Positions 19,843 to 28,591 of a stretch of DNA of 64,000 nt are shown here, in pieces. The position numbers and the translations under genes are program-made. Origin of the DNA: Pandoraea captiosa (GTDB taxonomy: Bacteria; Pseudomonadota; Gammaproteobacteria; Burkholderiales; Burkholderiaceae); assembly GCF_902459775.1 (NCBI RefSeq), contig NZ_CABPSQ010000004.1:248001-312000 (forward strand), written 5' to 3'. Each line of letters starts with the position of its first letter. Position 1 is the first letter of the stretch. The notes beneath the pieces are model-generated. The model saw only the letters and a list, made by a program, of their open reading frames with translations, did not search any database and was not told where the DNA came from.

Positions 19843-21447
19843 ATGGCGCCGAATCCGATGGTTCATCACGATTCTTCCGCTGCCGCGTTCGCATCTGCCC
19901 GATGCGACGCGGCAGTTGCACATGTGGACGTCGCTTTGCGCCTGGCGTTGACGGCGCATGTCTCGCCACGCGATGTCTCGCATGCCTCAGGTGCCGACGC
20001 TGCGGCAGCTTCGTCGGCTTCCTCCTCCTCTTCTTCCTCTTCTTCCCCCGCTTCGTCCACTTCTTCCGCACAGCCCGCCTTACCGCGCCTTGCGCTCGCC
20101 TTGAGCGGCGGTCTCGATTCGATGGTGCTTCTCGACGCGCTGGCGCACTGGTGGCAGAAGCGTCGCGCGGCTGGCGACGCCGTTGCGCAGCCGCTGGCCA
20201 TCCATGTCCATCACGGCTTGTCCGAGCATGCCGACGAGTGGCTTGTCGTGTGTGAGCGCGAAGCGCGTTTGCGAGGGTTCGCATTCGAAGCGCAGCGGGT
20301 GAGTGTGCCGCGCGGCGCCCGTCAGGGAATCGAGGGCGCCGCGCGCGCTGCGCGCTATGAGGCGCTGGCGGCGAGTTGTCAGAGGCATGGTGTCGGCTGG
20401 CTTCTCACTGCACATCATGCAAACGATCAGGCGGAGACCGTACTGTTGCAGATGTTGCGAGGCGCGGGGTTGCCTGGGGTGGCGGCGATGGCCACTGAGG
20501 GTGACCTGCCGTTAGTGGCGCGTGAGTCGACGCGTGTGCGTTTGCTGCGCCCGTTGCTCGACGTCTCGCGCGAAACGATGCGGGCTTACGCCAGGGCGCG
20601 TTCGTTGGCGTGGGTCGAAGACCCTTCGAACGAGGATCGGCATTACCTGCGCAATGCGTTGCGTCACGACGTGATGCCTGCGATTGCGTCGCATGTCCCG
20701 GCGTACCGAGAGACGCTCGCGCGGTTTGCGCGGCATGCGGCGCAGGCGCAGACGTTGCTCGATCAGCTGGCGCAACTCGACTTCGAGATGGCGCGAGCGG
20801 ACCATGCGAGCGAGGAGGGCGACGACCGTTTGCGTCGCAGTCGATTGCAGGGGTTGGACGCACCGCGCCTGGCGAACTTGTTACGGTACTGGGCGGCAAA
20901 GAGGGGCTTGCCGATGCCGCCTGAGGCGCGGCTCGACGAGTGGGTGCGTCAGATTCGGGATGCGCAGGCGCAGGCATCGCTGGAATTACCGCATGGCGAT
21001 GCCGTCTTGCGTTTGTATCGAGGCGACTTGCAGTGGACGCCGGTCTATGACGTTTCGCACGCGGACGATGTCATGCCGGATGTGATCCTGCATTGGGCGG
21101 GGGAGCGGGAGTGGCGCTTGCCGCAGTGGAAGGGCAGCATCGTATTCACGCCGGTGCCTGAAGGCGAGTCGATGCCGGGGAGCATTGGTGAGCGCGTATT
21201 GCGGGCGGGGCCATTGGTGGCGAAGGCGAGGATGGGTGGTGAGCGATGGCGTGCGCGTGCGGGGGGGCATTCGCGGTCGTTGAAGCATTGGTTTCAGAGT
21301 CGCGGGGTGGCGGCGTGGCTTCGGCATGTGCCGGTGGTGTGGCAGGGGGGCACCATCGTGTTCGTTCCCAGGTTGGGGGTGGATGGTGGCGTGCAGGCCC
21401 AAGAGGTTGGGGCGGGTTGGACAATGGCGTGGCGAGACGAGGTGTGA
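19843..21447 (+). CDS. tilS: tRNA(Ile)-lysidine synthetase
   Basis: The enzyme converts C34 of tRNA-Ile(CAU) to lysidine. The PP-loop ATP site SGGLDSMVLLDALAHWW and the downstream LLTAHHANDQAETVLLQMLR, VEDPSNEDRHYLRNALRH and the C-terminal TilS domain are visible. The start is uncertain: the same frame is open back to 19777, inside accA, and none of the candidate starts has a clear ribosome site. I use the ATG at 19843. An unusual Ser/Ala tract (about 20 serines, encoded by TCC/TCT triplets near 20010-20065) lies before the catalytic domain. E. coli TilS starts only about 15 residues before its PP loop. Confidence 0.9.
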   Translation: MAPNPMVHHDSSAAAFASARCDAAVAHVDVALRLALTAHVSPRDVSHASGADAAAASSASSSSSSSSSPASSTSSAQPALPRLALALSGGLDSMVLLDALAHWWQKRRAAGDAVAQPLAIHVHHGLSEHADEWLVVCEREARLRGFAFEAQRVSVPRGARQGIEGAARAARYEALAASCQRHGVGWLLTAHHANDQAETVLLQMLRGAGLPGVAAMATEGDLPLVARESTRVRLLRPLLDVSRETMRAYARARSLAWVEDPSNEDRHYLRNALRHDVMPAIASHVPAYRETLARFARHAAQAQTLLDQLAQLDFEMARADHASEEGDDRLRRSRLQGLDAPRLANLLRYWAAKRGLPMPPEARLDEWVRQIRDAQAQASLELPHGDAVLRLYRGDLQWTPVYDVSHADDVMPDVILHWAGEREWRLPQWKGSIVFTPVPEGESMPGSIGERVLRAGPLVAKARMGGERWRARAGGHSRSLKHWFQSRGVAAWLRHVPVVWQGGTIVFVPRLGVDGGVQAQEVGAGWTMAWRDEV

Positions 21448-21498
21448 GCGGGATAGGGACGGAAAGAAGAGGAAGGAAGCGTCGCCACGAGGTGCAAT

Positions 21499-21530
21499 GG
21501 GGTGTGGGGGTGTGGGGGTGTGGGGGGGGG
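21499..21530 (+). repeat. G-quadruplex motif (G4-TGT-G5-TGT-G5-TGT-G9)
   Basis: Four G-runs of 4, 5, 5 and 9 bases are separated by identical TGT loops. They lie 50 nt past the tilS stop on the sense strand. Loop length of 3 and run length of at least 4 predict a very stable four-layer quadruplex in RNA or the non-template strand. Confidence 0.9.
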
Positions 21531-21880
21531 CATGGGGGTGTAGCGGAGGGGATCGGGCGTTTGAGTGGCGGGGATTGGTGGCGCTCAGACGTAGCGACTT
21601 TTGGTGGAGCCTAGTCGAGTGCTGCCAATCCCCGCTGCCCGGATGCTTGTCAAGGGTGGTGCGGGTGTGGGATGGCGATGGGTGTTGGGGGGAGTTCGAA
21701 CTGTGGCGTGCCGGATTGTCGGAGTACTGAAGCGCAGAGTGCCCGAGCGCCGGCATAGCTCAGCGGCGGTGTGAAAGTAAGAAACCTCTGCAAATCGCAG
21801 CACAATCTGCCGTCAGATGCGGTGTACGGAAGCCAAGACAGTGCAATCTGCGTCAAACCGACGCCAACGCGATACATTCG

Positions 21881-21889
21881 TGCGATAAT
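21881..21889 (+). promoter_or_regulatory. Extended -10 candidate for lysC
   Basis: TGCGATAAT lies 95 nt before the lysC ATG. It has a good -10 with TGn extension and no -35. Confidence 0.4.
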
Positions 21890-21983
21890 CAAAAGTTCCG
21901 CGAATCGAAACGTCTCCGATGCTCAGTGAAGGGCATCCGCGCAGGATTCATAAACGGTTTTAAATCAATGTGTTAGCAATGTT

Positions 21984-23234
21984 ATGGCTCTGATCGTACA
22001 CAAATACGGCGGCACGTCGATGGGCTCGGTGGAGCGCATCAAGAATGTCGCCAAGCGCGTGGCCAAGTGGCATAAGGCCGGTCACAAGATGGTGGTGGTG
22101 CCGTCGGCAATGTCCGGCGAAACCAATCGTCTGCTGGGTCTGGCCAAAGAGATTTCGCCGAACCCGGATCCGCGCGAACTCGACGCGATTGCCGCCACCG
22201 GCGAGCAAGTGAGCGTTGGCCTGCTGGCGATGGCGCTCAAAGAGGCGGGTGTCGACGCCGTGAGCTACGCCGGCTGGCAAGTACCGATCAAGACCGACAG
22301 CGCTTTCACCAAGGCCCGCATTTCGGAAATCGACGACAAGCGTGTCATGGCCGATCTCGATGCTGGCCGCGTGGTCGTCATCACCGGTTTCCAGGGCATC
22401 GATCCGAACGGCAACGTGACCACGCTCGGTCGCGGCGGCTCGGACACTTCGGCGGTGGCCGTGGCAGCCGCTCTGAAGGCTGACGAGTGCCTGATCTACA
22501 CCGACGTCGATGGCGTGTACACGACCGACCCGCGTGTGGTCGACGAAGCCCGCCGCCTCGACAAGGTCACCTTCGAAGAGATGCTGGAAATGGCCAGCCT
22601 CGGCTCCAAGGTGCTGCAGATCCGTTCGGTGGAATTCGCCGGCAAGTACCAGGTCAAGACTCGCGTGCTGTCGAGCCTGACCGACCCGATGATCGCGCTC
22701 GACGAAGAAGCGCGCTCGGGCACGCTGATTACTTTTGAGGAAGACGAACAAATGGAAAAGGCCATCATCTCGGGTATCGCGTTCCAGCGTGACGAGGCCA
22801 AGATCACCGTGCGCGGCGTGCCGGATCGTCCGGGCATCGCTTACCAGATCCTCGGCCCGATTGCCGACGCGAACATCGACGTCGACATGATCATTCAGAA
22901 CCTGAGCGTCGATGGGAAGACCGACTTCACGTTCACCGTGCCGCGTGGCGACTATCAGCGTGCCATGGCACTGCTGCAAAACGACGTGCAGGGCCATATC
23001 GGCGCCGCCGAAGTGCTGGGCGATCCGAAGGTCTCGAAGGTGTCGATCGTTGGCGTGGGCATGCGCTCGCACGTCGGTATCGCCAGCAAGGCGTTCCGCA
23101 CGCTGTCGGAAGAGGGTATCAACATTCAGTTGATCTCCACCTCCGAAATCAAGATCTCCGTGCTGATCGACGAGAAGTACATGGAGCTCGCCGTGCGCGC
23201 GCTGCACAAGGCGTTTGAGCTGGATCAGGCGTAA
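21984..23234 (+). CDS. lysC: Aspartate kinase
   Basis: The 416-aa enzyme phosphorylates aspartate, the entry to lysine, threonine and methionine synthesis. It has MALIVHKYGGTSMGSVERI (the KYGGTS nucleotide site), the kinase core to about residue 250, and two ACT domains (EAKITVRGVPDRPGIAYQIL and SKVSIVGVGMRSHVG) that bind feedback inhibitors. The short length, without a homoserine dehydrogenase fusion, is normal for beta-proteobacteria. No good ribosome site precedes this ATG. An internal start within the gene looks functional and is listed separately. Confidence 0.96.
   Translation: MALIVHKYGGTSMGSVERIKNVAKRVAKWHKAGHKMVVVPSAMSGETNRLLGLAKEISPNPDPRELDAIAATGEQVSVGLLAMALKEAGVDAVSYAGWQVPIKTDSAFTKARISEIDDKRVMADLDAGRVVVITGFQGIDPNGNVTTLGRGGSDTSAVAVAAALKADECLIYTDVDGVYTTDPRVVDEARRLDKVTFEEMLEMASLGSKVLQIRSVEFAGKYQVKTRVLSSLTDPMIALDEEARSGTLITFEEDEQMEKAIISGIAFQRDEAKITVRGVPDRPGIAYQILGPIADANIDVDMIIQNLSVDGKTDFTFTVPRGDYQRAMALLQNDVQGHIGAAEVLGDPKVSKVSIVGVGMRSHVGIASKAFRTLSEEGINIQLISTSEIKISVLIDEKYMELAVRALHKAFELDQA
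22752..23234 (+). CDS. lysC: Probable internal-start beta subunit of aspartate kinase
   Basis: An in-frame ATG begins the sequence MEKAIISGIAFQRDEAKITV. GAGGAAG at 22737-22743 is about 9 nt upstream, better than the site of the full-length gene. In Bacillus and Corynebacterium lysC an internal start at this very place (just before the ACT domains) makes a 160-170-aa regulatory beta subunit of an alpha2-beta2 enzyme. That the same happens here is inference from position and ribosome site. Confidence 0.5.
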   Translation: MEKAIISGIAFQRDEAKITVRGVPDRPGIAYQILGPIADANIDVDMIIQNLSVDGKTDFTFTVPRGDYQRAMALLQNDVQGHIGAAEVLGDPKVSKVSIVGVGMRSHVGIASKAFRTLSEEGINIQLISTSEIKISVLIDEKYMELAVRALHKAFELDQA

Positions 23235-23479
23235 GCCATTGCGCAGCGTTCGAACGTCGCCAGCGTTGTTGGGCGACGAGCCGCATGCGAGCGTCATGCA
23301 TGCGGCGCGCAGCGGAAAATTCGTGCAGTGATGCGGGAAATTTCCTCTGAACGTGTCGAAGGCATGACACGTACGCAAAAAAAGTTGGATTTCGATGCGG
23401 ATAATGTTTGACGGCATCGAGAACAGTAGGTAGTATCACGGCTTCGTTGCATCACCTCCCTGGTGCGACGACAAGTTTG

Positions 23480-23573
23480 GGAGACGTGGCCGAGAGGTCG
23501 AAGGCACTCCCCTGCTAAGGGAGCATCTGGGCCAAAACCTGGATCGAGGGTTCGAATCCCTCCGTCTCCGCCA
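23480..23573 (+). tRNA. tRNA-Ser (anticodon GCT)
   Basis: The 94-nt sequence has acceptor GGAGACG paired with CGTCTCC, anticodon loop CTGCTAA (GCT at 23514-23516), a long class II variable arm, TTCGAAT in the T loop, discriminator G and encoded CCA. It reads AGC/AGU codons. Confidence 0.98.
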
Positions 23574-23585
23574 AAAGCGGTGACA

Positions 23586-23625
23586 AAGCCCCGCGAGTTC
23601 GAGGACTCGCGGGGCTTTTCTTTTT
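23586..23625 (+). terminator. Intrinsic terminator after tRNA-Ser
   Basis: AAGCCCCGCGAGT pairs perfectly with ACTCGCGGGGCTT around a short loop, followed by TTCTTTTT. Confidence 0.92.
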
Positions 23626-23728
23626 GTCATCTCAAGTGTTCTTTTGCCGCATTCGTTTCCAGCCGCAGCAGGATGCGGTAAAGTAGCACCCCCGTCATCT
23701 TTCCGTCGAACTTCGAGCGAGGACAACC

Positions 23729-24070
23729 ATGTCGACCATCACTACCGATTCCGGCCTGCAATACGACGACCTGCAAGTGGGCGATGGCGCTGAAGCCAAG
23801 GCCGGTCAGACCGTTACCGTGCACTACACCGGCTGGCTCACCGACGGCACGAAGTTCGATTCCAGCAAGGACCGCAACGACCCGTTCGCCTTCGTGCTCG
23901 GCGGCGGCATGGTCATTCGTGGCTGGGACGAAGGCGTTCAGGGCATGAAGGTCGGCGGTAAGCGCAAGCTCATTATTCCGGCCGAACTTGGCTACGGTGC
24001 ACGCGGTGCAGGCGGCGTGATTCCGCCGAACGCCACCCTGGTCTTCGAGGTCGATCTGTTGGAAGTCTGA
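23729..24070 (+). CDS. FKBP-type peptidyl-prolyl cis-trans isomerase
   Basis: The 113-aa single FKBP domain has no signal peptide. It has [52 protein letters not shown] and VFEVDLLEV, all canonical. It acts as a cytoplasmic prolyl isomerase. The ATG follows a GAGCGAGGA element. It is a single-gene unit between the tRNA-Ser terminator and its own strong terminator. Confidence 0.95.
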   Translation: MSTITTDSGLQYDDLQVGDGAEAKAGQTVTVHYTGWLTDGTKFDSSKDRNDPFAFVLGGGMVIRGWDEGVQGMKVGGKRKLIIPAELGYGARGAGGVIPPNATLVFEVDLLEV

Positions 24071-24107
24071 AGCATCGAACGCCGCACATCGCGGCACGAA
24101 GCGACAG

Positions 24108-24148
24108 ACACCCCCGGTGCCTCGCAGGCACCGGGGGTGTTGTTTTTT
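24108..24148 (+). terminator. Intrinsic terminator of FKBP gene
   Basis: ACACCCCCGGTGCCT and AGGCACCGGGGGTGT form a perfect 15-bp stem with a CGC loop, followed by a TGTTTTTT tract. Confidence 0.95.
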
Positions 24149-24197
24149 ATGTGTGCCGATGTCACGAGCATTGGCGACACAAAGGAGTTCTTACGAG

Positions 24198-25448
24198 GTG
24201 TCTCACTCAGCATCCCCCGTTTCACGATTCTGGTTTCCCTTCTCGCTGGTGCTCTTCGAGTTCGCGGTCTACATCTCGAACGACATGATCATGCCCGGCA
24301 TGCCGCTCGTCACACGCGAGTTCGGCGCCACCGCCGAAGCGACTACGCTCGCGCTCACCGCCGCCATGCTCGGCAACGCCAGCCTGCAATGGCTGCTGGG
24401 CCCGCTCGCCGACCGGTTCGGTCGCCGTCGCGTGCTGCTCTCGGGGCTCGCGATGTTCATCGTTGCGTGCCTGGCCGTGCACTACGTGCAAACGATGCCG
24501 CAGTTCATCCTCTTGCGCTTTCTGCAGGGCATGGGCTGCTGCTTCGTACTCACCGTCGGTTATCCAACCGTGCATGAAGCCTTCGAAGAGAAGACGGCGG
24601 TACGCGTAATGGCGCTCATGGCGAACGTCTCGCTGCTCTCGCCGTTGTTCGGGCCGCTCGCCGGCGCTGCCGTGGTGTCGTTCTGGCCGTGGCGCAGCAT
24701 CTTCTGGCTCATTGCCATCGTTGCCGTGGTGTCGTTCGTCGGCCTGTATCGGACGATGCCAGAACTCTCGCGCCATGATCGCAACGCGCTGAACGCCACG
24801 CAATTGTGGCAGGGCTACAAGCTCCCGCTCTCGAGCGCGCGCTTTTGGCGAGGTGCCGTACTCACGGGGTTGGCCGTCACGCCGCTGCTCACGTGGATTG
24901 CGCTTGGCCCGGTGTTTCTGATCGAGCGTGCCGGTCTGTCGCAGATGCAGTACGCCATGCTGCAAGTGCCGGTCTTCGCGGCGTTGATTCTCGGGAACGT
25001 GGTGCTCGCGCGCCAGGTCGGGCGCTGGTCGAATGGTCGCTTGCTGGCCACAGGGGTGGCCGCCATGTTGATCGGCGCGGCAATCTCGCTCGTCGGCACG
25101 GCCATTCTGGCGCCCGGCTATCCGGCATTGCTTATCGGTACGACGCTGCATGCCTTCGGGATGGGCCTGAGCTATGGCGTGGTGTATCGCCAGTCGCTGT
25201 TTGCCGTCGACAGCCCCAACCGGGCGACCGTTGCCGGCATGCTCAGCATGATTACCATCGTCGTGGCCGTGGCGGTGATCGAAGCCATGAAGTTCGCGTA
25301 TCTGCATTTCGGCGATGCCGCGCTCGGCATCGGCGCCATGCTTGCGGCAGCGCTCGTTGCCGTGCTGGCGGCGAACTTCGTGCCACCGCCCACGCAGGAC
25401 GTGCTCGCGCAACCCGGTCGCCGCACATCGGCCGATCCGCGCGCATGA
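24198..25448 (+). CDS. mdfA: MdfA-family multidrug exporter (MFS)
   Basis: The 416-aa 12-helix transporter aligns along its length with E. coli MdfA (410 aa). FSLVLFEFAVYISNDMIMPG holds the acidic residues equivalent to MdfA Glu26 and Asp34, and QWLLGPLADRFGRRRVLLSG is the MFS motif A. RFLQGMGCCFVLTVGY matches motif C. These proton antiporters export cationic and neutral drugs. I prefer a GTG start at 24198 because AAGGAG at 24182-24187 is well placed and the length then fits. Upstream ATGs would lie inside the preceding terminator. Confidence 0.9.
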   Translation: MSHSASPVSRFWFPFSLVLFEFAVYISNDMIMPGMPLVTREFGATAEATTLALTAAMLGNASLQWLLGPLADRFGRRRVLLSGLAMFIVACLAVHYVQTMPQFILLRFLQGMGCCFVLTVGYPTVHEAFEEKTAVRVMALMANVSLLSPLFGPLAGAAVVSFWPWRSIFWLIAIVAVVSFVGLYRTMPELSRHDRNALNATQLWQGYKLPLSSARFWRGAVLTGLAVTPLLTWIALGPVFLIERAGLSQMQYAMLQVPVFAALILGNVVLARQVGRWSNGRLLATGVAAMLIGAAISLVGTAILAPGYPALLIGTTLHAFGMGLSYGVVYRQSLFAVDSPNRATVAGMLSMITIVVAVAVIEAMKFAYLHFGDAALGIGAMLAAALVAVLAANFVPPPTQDVLAQPGRRTSADPRA

Positions 25449-25469
25449 AGTCGTATGGAAGTGGTCTGA

Positions 25470-25513
25470 GGTGACCTGTAGTTGACCTGCAGGTGACCTG
25501 TAGGTGACTTGGA
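25470..25513 (+). repeat. 11-bp tandem repeat, four copies
   Basis: GGTGACCTGTA, GTTGACCTGCA, GGTGACCTGTA and GGTGACTTGGA run head to tail between the mdfA-like stop and the terminator. Confidence 0.85.
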
Positions 25514-25527
25514 ATGGCCTGACATGG

Positions 25528-25563
25528 AAAACGCCAGCGAGTGTCATTTCGCTGGCGTTTTTT
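25528..25563. terminator. Bidirectional intrinsic terminator
   Basis: AAAACGCCAGCG pairs with CGCTGGCGTTTT, followed by TT and preceded by A residues. It lies between convergent mdfA and the lpxO-like gene. Confidence 0.92.
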
Positions 25564-25577
25564 CATGCGCGACGCAC

Positions 25578-26450
25578 TTATCCGTGGGCGCGTTCGTCTT
25601 CCACCGTTTCGGCGCGTTTCGCCGGACCTTCGGTCGTTGCGCTTGCGTGGGTCGGCGATGCCGGTGCAGGGGGACTCACCGGTGCGGCAGGCGTTGCGTA
25701 GTAATCCCGCTCCCACTTTTCGTGATTCGCCTTGGCCTGCTGTAGCTCTGGTGTGAGCGGCGCAAATGAAAGCAACAGCTTGTTGAGCCATGAGACGGGG
25801 GCTTTGCAGGGGCGTTCGAAATCGACGAACAACACGACGCGCGTCTCGTCCGTGTCGTTGTGCACCTGATGCTCGTAAGCGTCGTCGAAAATCACCGCGC
25901 GGTTGGCCTGCCACACGTAACGCTGACCATCCACCTCAATCCAGCACTTCTCGCGCTCGCGCGGCACCTTCAGGGCGAGATGCAATCGCAGCACGCCGTT
26001 GTACGGGCCGCGATGTGGCGGAATCTTCTTACCGGGAGACAGAATCGAGAAGAAGGCCGTGCGCAGGCCGGGAATGTCATCCAGCGCTTTTGCCGTCGCC
26101 GGGCAGCGGGCAAGGTTGCGCTCCGCGCGCATGCCGTAGCCCAGGAAGACGAAAGTCTGCCACTGATGATCCTGCGTGATGGTGGCGACGTCGGGCGAAA
26201 TCTCGTGGAACGCCGGCAGACGGCCGGGGTTGGCGAGGACCGCGTCGAGCTCCTTCGCGATCGCCGGACCCTGCGCCTCGATCGCTTCGACCCATGGGAA
26301 CTGCGCGTTGTCGAAGATGGGCTTGTCGCCGACCAATGAGTGACGGGCGATGCTGCGTTGCGCCGCTTCCACACACTGAAAGAAAAATTTGGCGAGCCAG
26401 CGGGGCAGGGTACGGTTAGGGTTCTGCACAGGCGATCGTGTAGCACTCAA
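25578..26450 (-). CDS. Aspartyl/asparaginyl beta-hydroxylase-family dioxygenase (LpxO-like)
   Basis: The 290-aa protein has a Fe(II)/2-oxoglutarate dioxygenase core with iron ligands in PPHRGPYNGVLRLHLAL and DAYEHQVHNDTDETRVVLF, and the 2-OG-binding Arg in the same strand. The pattern FFSILSPGKKIPPHRGPY resembles Salmonella LpxO, which hydroxylates a lipid A acyl chain. There is no membrane anchor as clear as in LpxO, so the substrate may instead be a protein or small molecule. Start is a TTG at 26450, supported by GGAGG 7 nt upstream. The C-terminal tail (about 40 residues) is Pro/Ala-rich. Confidence 0.8.
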   Translation of the reverse strand: MSATRSPVQNPNRTLPRWLAKFFFQCVEAAQRSIARHSLVGDKPIFDNAQFPWVEAIEAQGPAIAKELDAVLANPGRLPAFHEISPDVATITQDHQWQTFVFLGYGMRAERNLARCPATAKALDDIPGLRTAFFSILSPGKKIPPHRGPYNGVLRLHLALKVPREREKCWIEVDGQRYVWQANRAVIFDDAYEHQVHNDTDETRVVLFVDFERPCKAPVSWLNKLLLSFAPLTPELQQAKANHEKWERDYYATPAAPVSPPAPASPTHASATTEGPAKRAETVEDERAHG

Positions 26451-26529
26451 CGTCGGCCTCCAGGGCGGGATGGGGGAACCGGGCCGGCGGGTATGTGTCT
26501 TTCAGTGCGGTGAACGCCGGGCTTTTGGG

Positions 26530-26535
26530 TACAAT
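26530..26535 (+). promoter_or_regulatory. -10 candidate for yejABEF
   Basis: TACAAT lies 150 nt before the yejA ATG. No matching -35. Confidence 0.3.
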
Positions 26536-26684
26536 TGTCGCGCGGTCCGGCCGCGCCGCCAAGTCTCATGCGGGAAATGTGCGTGAGGCGCGGGTTACGA
26601 GATGTTTCGCACGGATCGAAGGGGTGGGGCTGGATGCGTCCGAGCCCCGACAGGCTGGCGCTCGCCGACCATCACAGGAGACGC

Positions 26685-28589
26685 ATGAACGCGCGCAAGA
26701 CACGGCAGCATCCACACACGACCCGGGGCTCGCTCCGCCATTTCATCGTCGCTGTGCTTGCCGCGAGCCTGCTCGCCGCGCCCGTCGCTCAGGCCAAGTA
26801 CGCTATCGCCCAGTACGGCGAGCCGAAGTATCCCCAAGGGTTCACGCACTTCGATTACGTCAATCCCGACGCGCCCCGTGGCGGCACGCTGACGCTTGCG
26901 AACCCCGACCGCCGCACCAGCTTCGACAAATTCAATCCGTTCACGCTGCGCGGCACTTCCGCGCCGGGCGTCTCCGGCCTCATGTTCGAGACGTTGGGCA
27001 TCGGCAGTGCCGATGAACCGGCCACGGTGTACGGCCTGCTCGCGGACGACATTGCGGTGGCGCCCGACGGCACTTCCGTCACGTTTCACATCAACCCGGC
27101 GGCGCGCTTCAATAACGGCGACCCGGTCACGGCGCAGGACGTCAAATACTCGTTCGATACGCTGATGAGTCCGCAGTCGGCGCCCGGCTTCAAGGTCATG
27201 CTCGCCGACGTGAAGGGTGTGACGGTGATCGACCCGGGCCGGGTGCGCTTCGATTTTCGTCGCGTGAGCCCGGATCTGCCGCTGCTCGTGTCGTCGGTGC
27301 CGGTGTTCTCGCCGAAGTGGAGTGTGGGGGCGGACGGCAAGCGCAAAGCCTTCGATGCGCTGACGTTCGAGCCACCTGTTGCGAGTGGCCCGTATCTGAT
27401 CGAGTCGTACGACGGCGGGCGCCGCATCACGTTCCGGCGCGATCCGAAGTACTGGGGCAACAATTTGCCGGTGCGACGCGGCACCTACAACTTCGAGCGC
27501 ATCGTCTACAAGCTCTATTCAGACGACATCGTGCGGCTCGAAGGATTCAAGGCGGGTGAGTTCGATGTCATTACGGAATACCGCGCCCGGAGTTGGGTGC
27601 GAAGCTATGTCGGCAAGCGTTTCAAGGACGGCGAACTGATCAAGCGCGAATTCGCGCATCACAATGCCGCAGGCATGCAGGGCTTCATTCTGAATACGCG
27701 GCGCGATTTGTTCCGCGACGTGCGCGTGCGTCGCGCGCTGGACCTCGCGCTGGACTATCAGTGGCTCAATCGCCAGTTGTTCTACAACCAGTACCAGCGC
27801 ATCTACAGCTACTTCACCAACAGTGACCTGGCCGCGCGCGGCATGCCGAGCGAGGCGGAACTGAAGTTGCTCGCGCCGCTTCGCAAGACGCTCGATCCGG
27901 CCGTATTCGGACCGATGGTGGTGCAGCCCACGACGACCCCGCCCGCGAGTCTGCGCGACAACCTGCGTGAAGCGCGCGAGCTGCTGGCACAAGCCGGGTG
28001 GACCTATCGCGACGGCGCACTGCGCAACGCCAAAGGCGAGCCGTTCGTCTTCGAATTCCTCGACGACGGCGGTGCCATGGGCCCGGTCGCGTCGGCCTAC
28101 GCGCGCAATCTCGCCAAGCTCGGCATCACGCTCAATTTCCGTACGAGCGATTTCGCGCTGTATCAGAAGCGTCTGGAGACATTCGACTTCGACATGATCT
28201 CGCTGCGCTATCCCGACTCGCAGATTCCCGGCACCGAACTGCTCGATCGTTTCGGCAGCCAGTCGGCCAACGTGGACGGCTCGGATAACGTCATCGGTCT
28301 GAAAGACCCTGCCGTCGACGCGCTCCTCGGGGCGCTGGTGCGCGCACATACGTATGAGGACCTGATCGCCGCCGCCCGCGCGCTCGATCGGGTGCTGATG
28401 CACGGCTACTACATCGTGCCGCACTGGTTCTCGTCGACGCATCGCATGGCATACAAGCGCGAACTTCGTTACCCGGAAACGTTGCCGAAGTACTTCACTG
28501 CGGAAGGCTGGCTGGTGTCCATGTGGTGGGATTCGCGCTCAGGGGGCGGGCCAAAGGCCCCGGCAGCTTCGACTGGAGTCGACCGTTAA
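26685..28589 (+). CDS. yejA: Peptide ABC transporter substrate-binding protein
   Basis: The 634-aa periplasmic solute-binding protein (family 5, OppA/DppA fold) carries a signal peptide (IVAVLAASLLAAPVAQA) and begins its mature part with the YejA-type YAIAQYGEPKYPQGFTHFDY. In E. coli YejABEF imports oligopeptides, including microcin C. CAGGAG precedes the ATG at 26685. Longer in-frame starts would add arginine-rich unconserved residues. First gene of the yej operon, ending 2 nt before yejB. Confidence 0.93.
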   Translation: MNARKTRQHPHTTRGSLRHFIVAVLAASLLAAPVAQAKYAIAQYGEPKYPQGFTHFDYVNPDAPRGGTLTLANPDRRTSFDKFNPFTLRGTSAPGVSGLMFETLGIGSADEPATVYGLLADDIAVAPDGTSVTFHINPAARFNNGDPVTAQDVKYSFDTLMSPQSAPGFKVMLADVKGVTVIDPGRVRFDFRRVSPDLPLLVSSVPVFSPKWSVGADGKRKAFDALTFEPPVASGPYLIESYDGGRRITFRRDPKYWGNNLPVRRGTYNFERIVYKLYSDDIVRLEGFKAGEFDVITEYRARSWVRSYVGKRFKDGELIKREFAHHNAAGMQGFILNTRRDLFRDVRVRRALDLALDYQWLNRQLFYNQYQRIYSYFTNSDLAARGMPSEAELKLLAPLRKTLDPAVFGPMVVQPTTTPPASLRDNLREARELLAQAGWTYRDGALRNAKGEPFVFEFLDDGGAMGPVASAYARNLAKLGITLNFRTSDFALYQKRLETFDFDMISLRYPDSQIPGTELLDRFGSQSANVDGSDNVIGLKDPAVDALLGALVRAHTYEDLIAAARALDRVLMHGYYIVPHWFSSTHRMAYKRELRYPETLPKYFTAEGWLVSMWWDSRSGGGPKAPAASTGVDR

Positions 28590-28591
28590 TC

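Larger units (their letters stand above)
21448..21983. other. tilS-lysC intergenic region
   Basis: This 536-bp region is very G-rich on the plus strand up to about 21730 and then drops in GC. It contains a G-quadruplex-type array and a candidate lysC promoter, but no credible gene and no classical intrinsic terminator for tilS. Confidence 0.6.

Noticed and set aside
21749-21775. tRNA-like CGGCATAGCTCAGCGG stretch
   Set aside because: It has only a D-arm-like segment; no acceptor, anticodon or T arm pairs with it.
21960-23417. 485-codon frame antisense to lysC
   Set aside because: It is a GC-rich shadow of a certain gene, rich in His/Arg, without family motifs.
26535-26684. Upstream 50-codon extension of yejA
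   Set aside because: It is Arg-rich without motif, and the ATG at 26685 has CAGGAG and starts a signal peptide.
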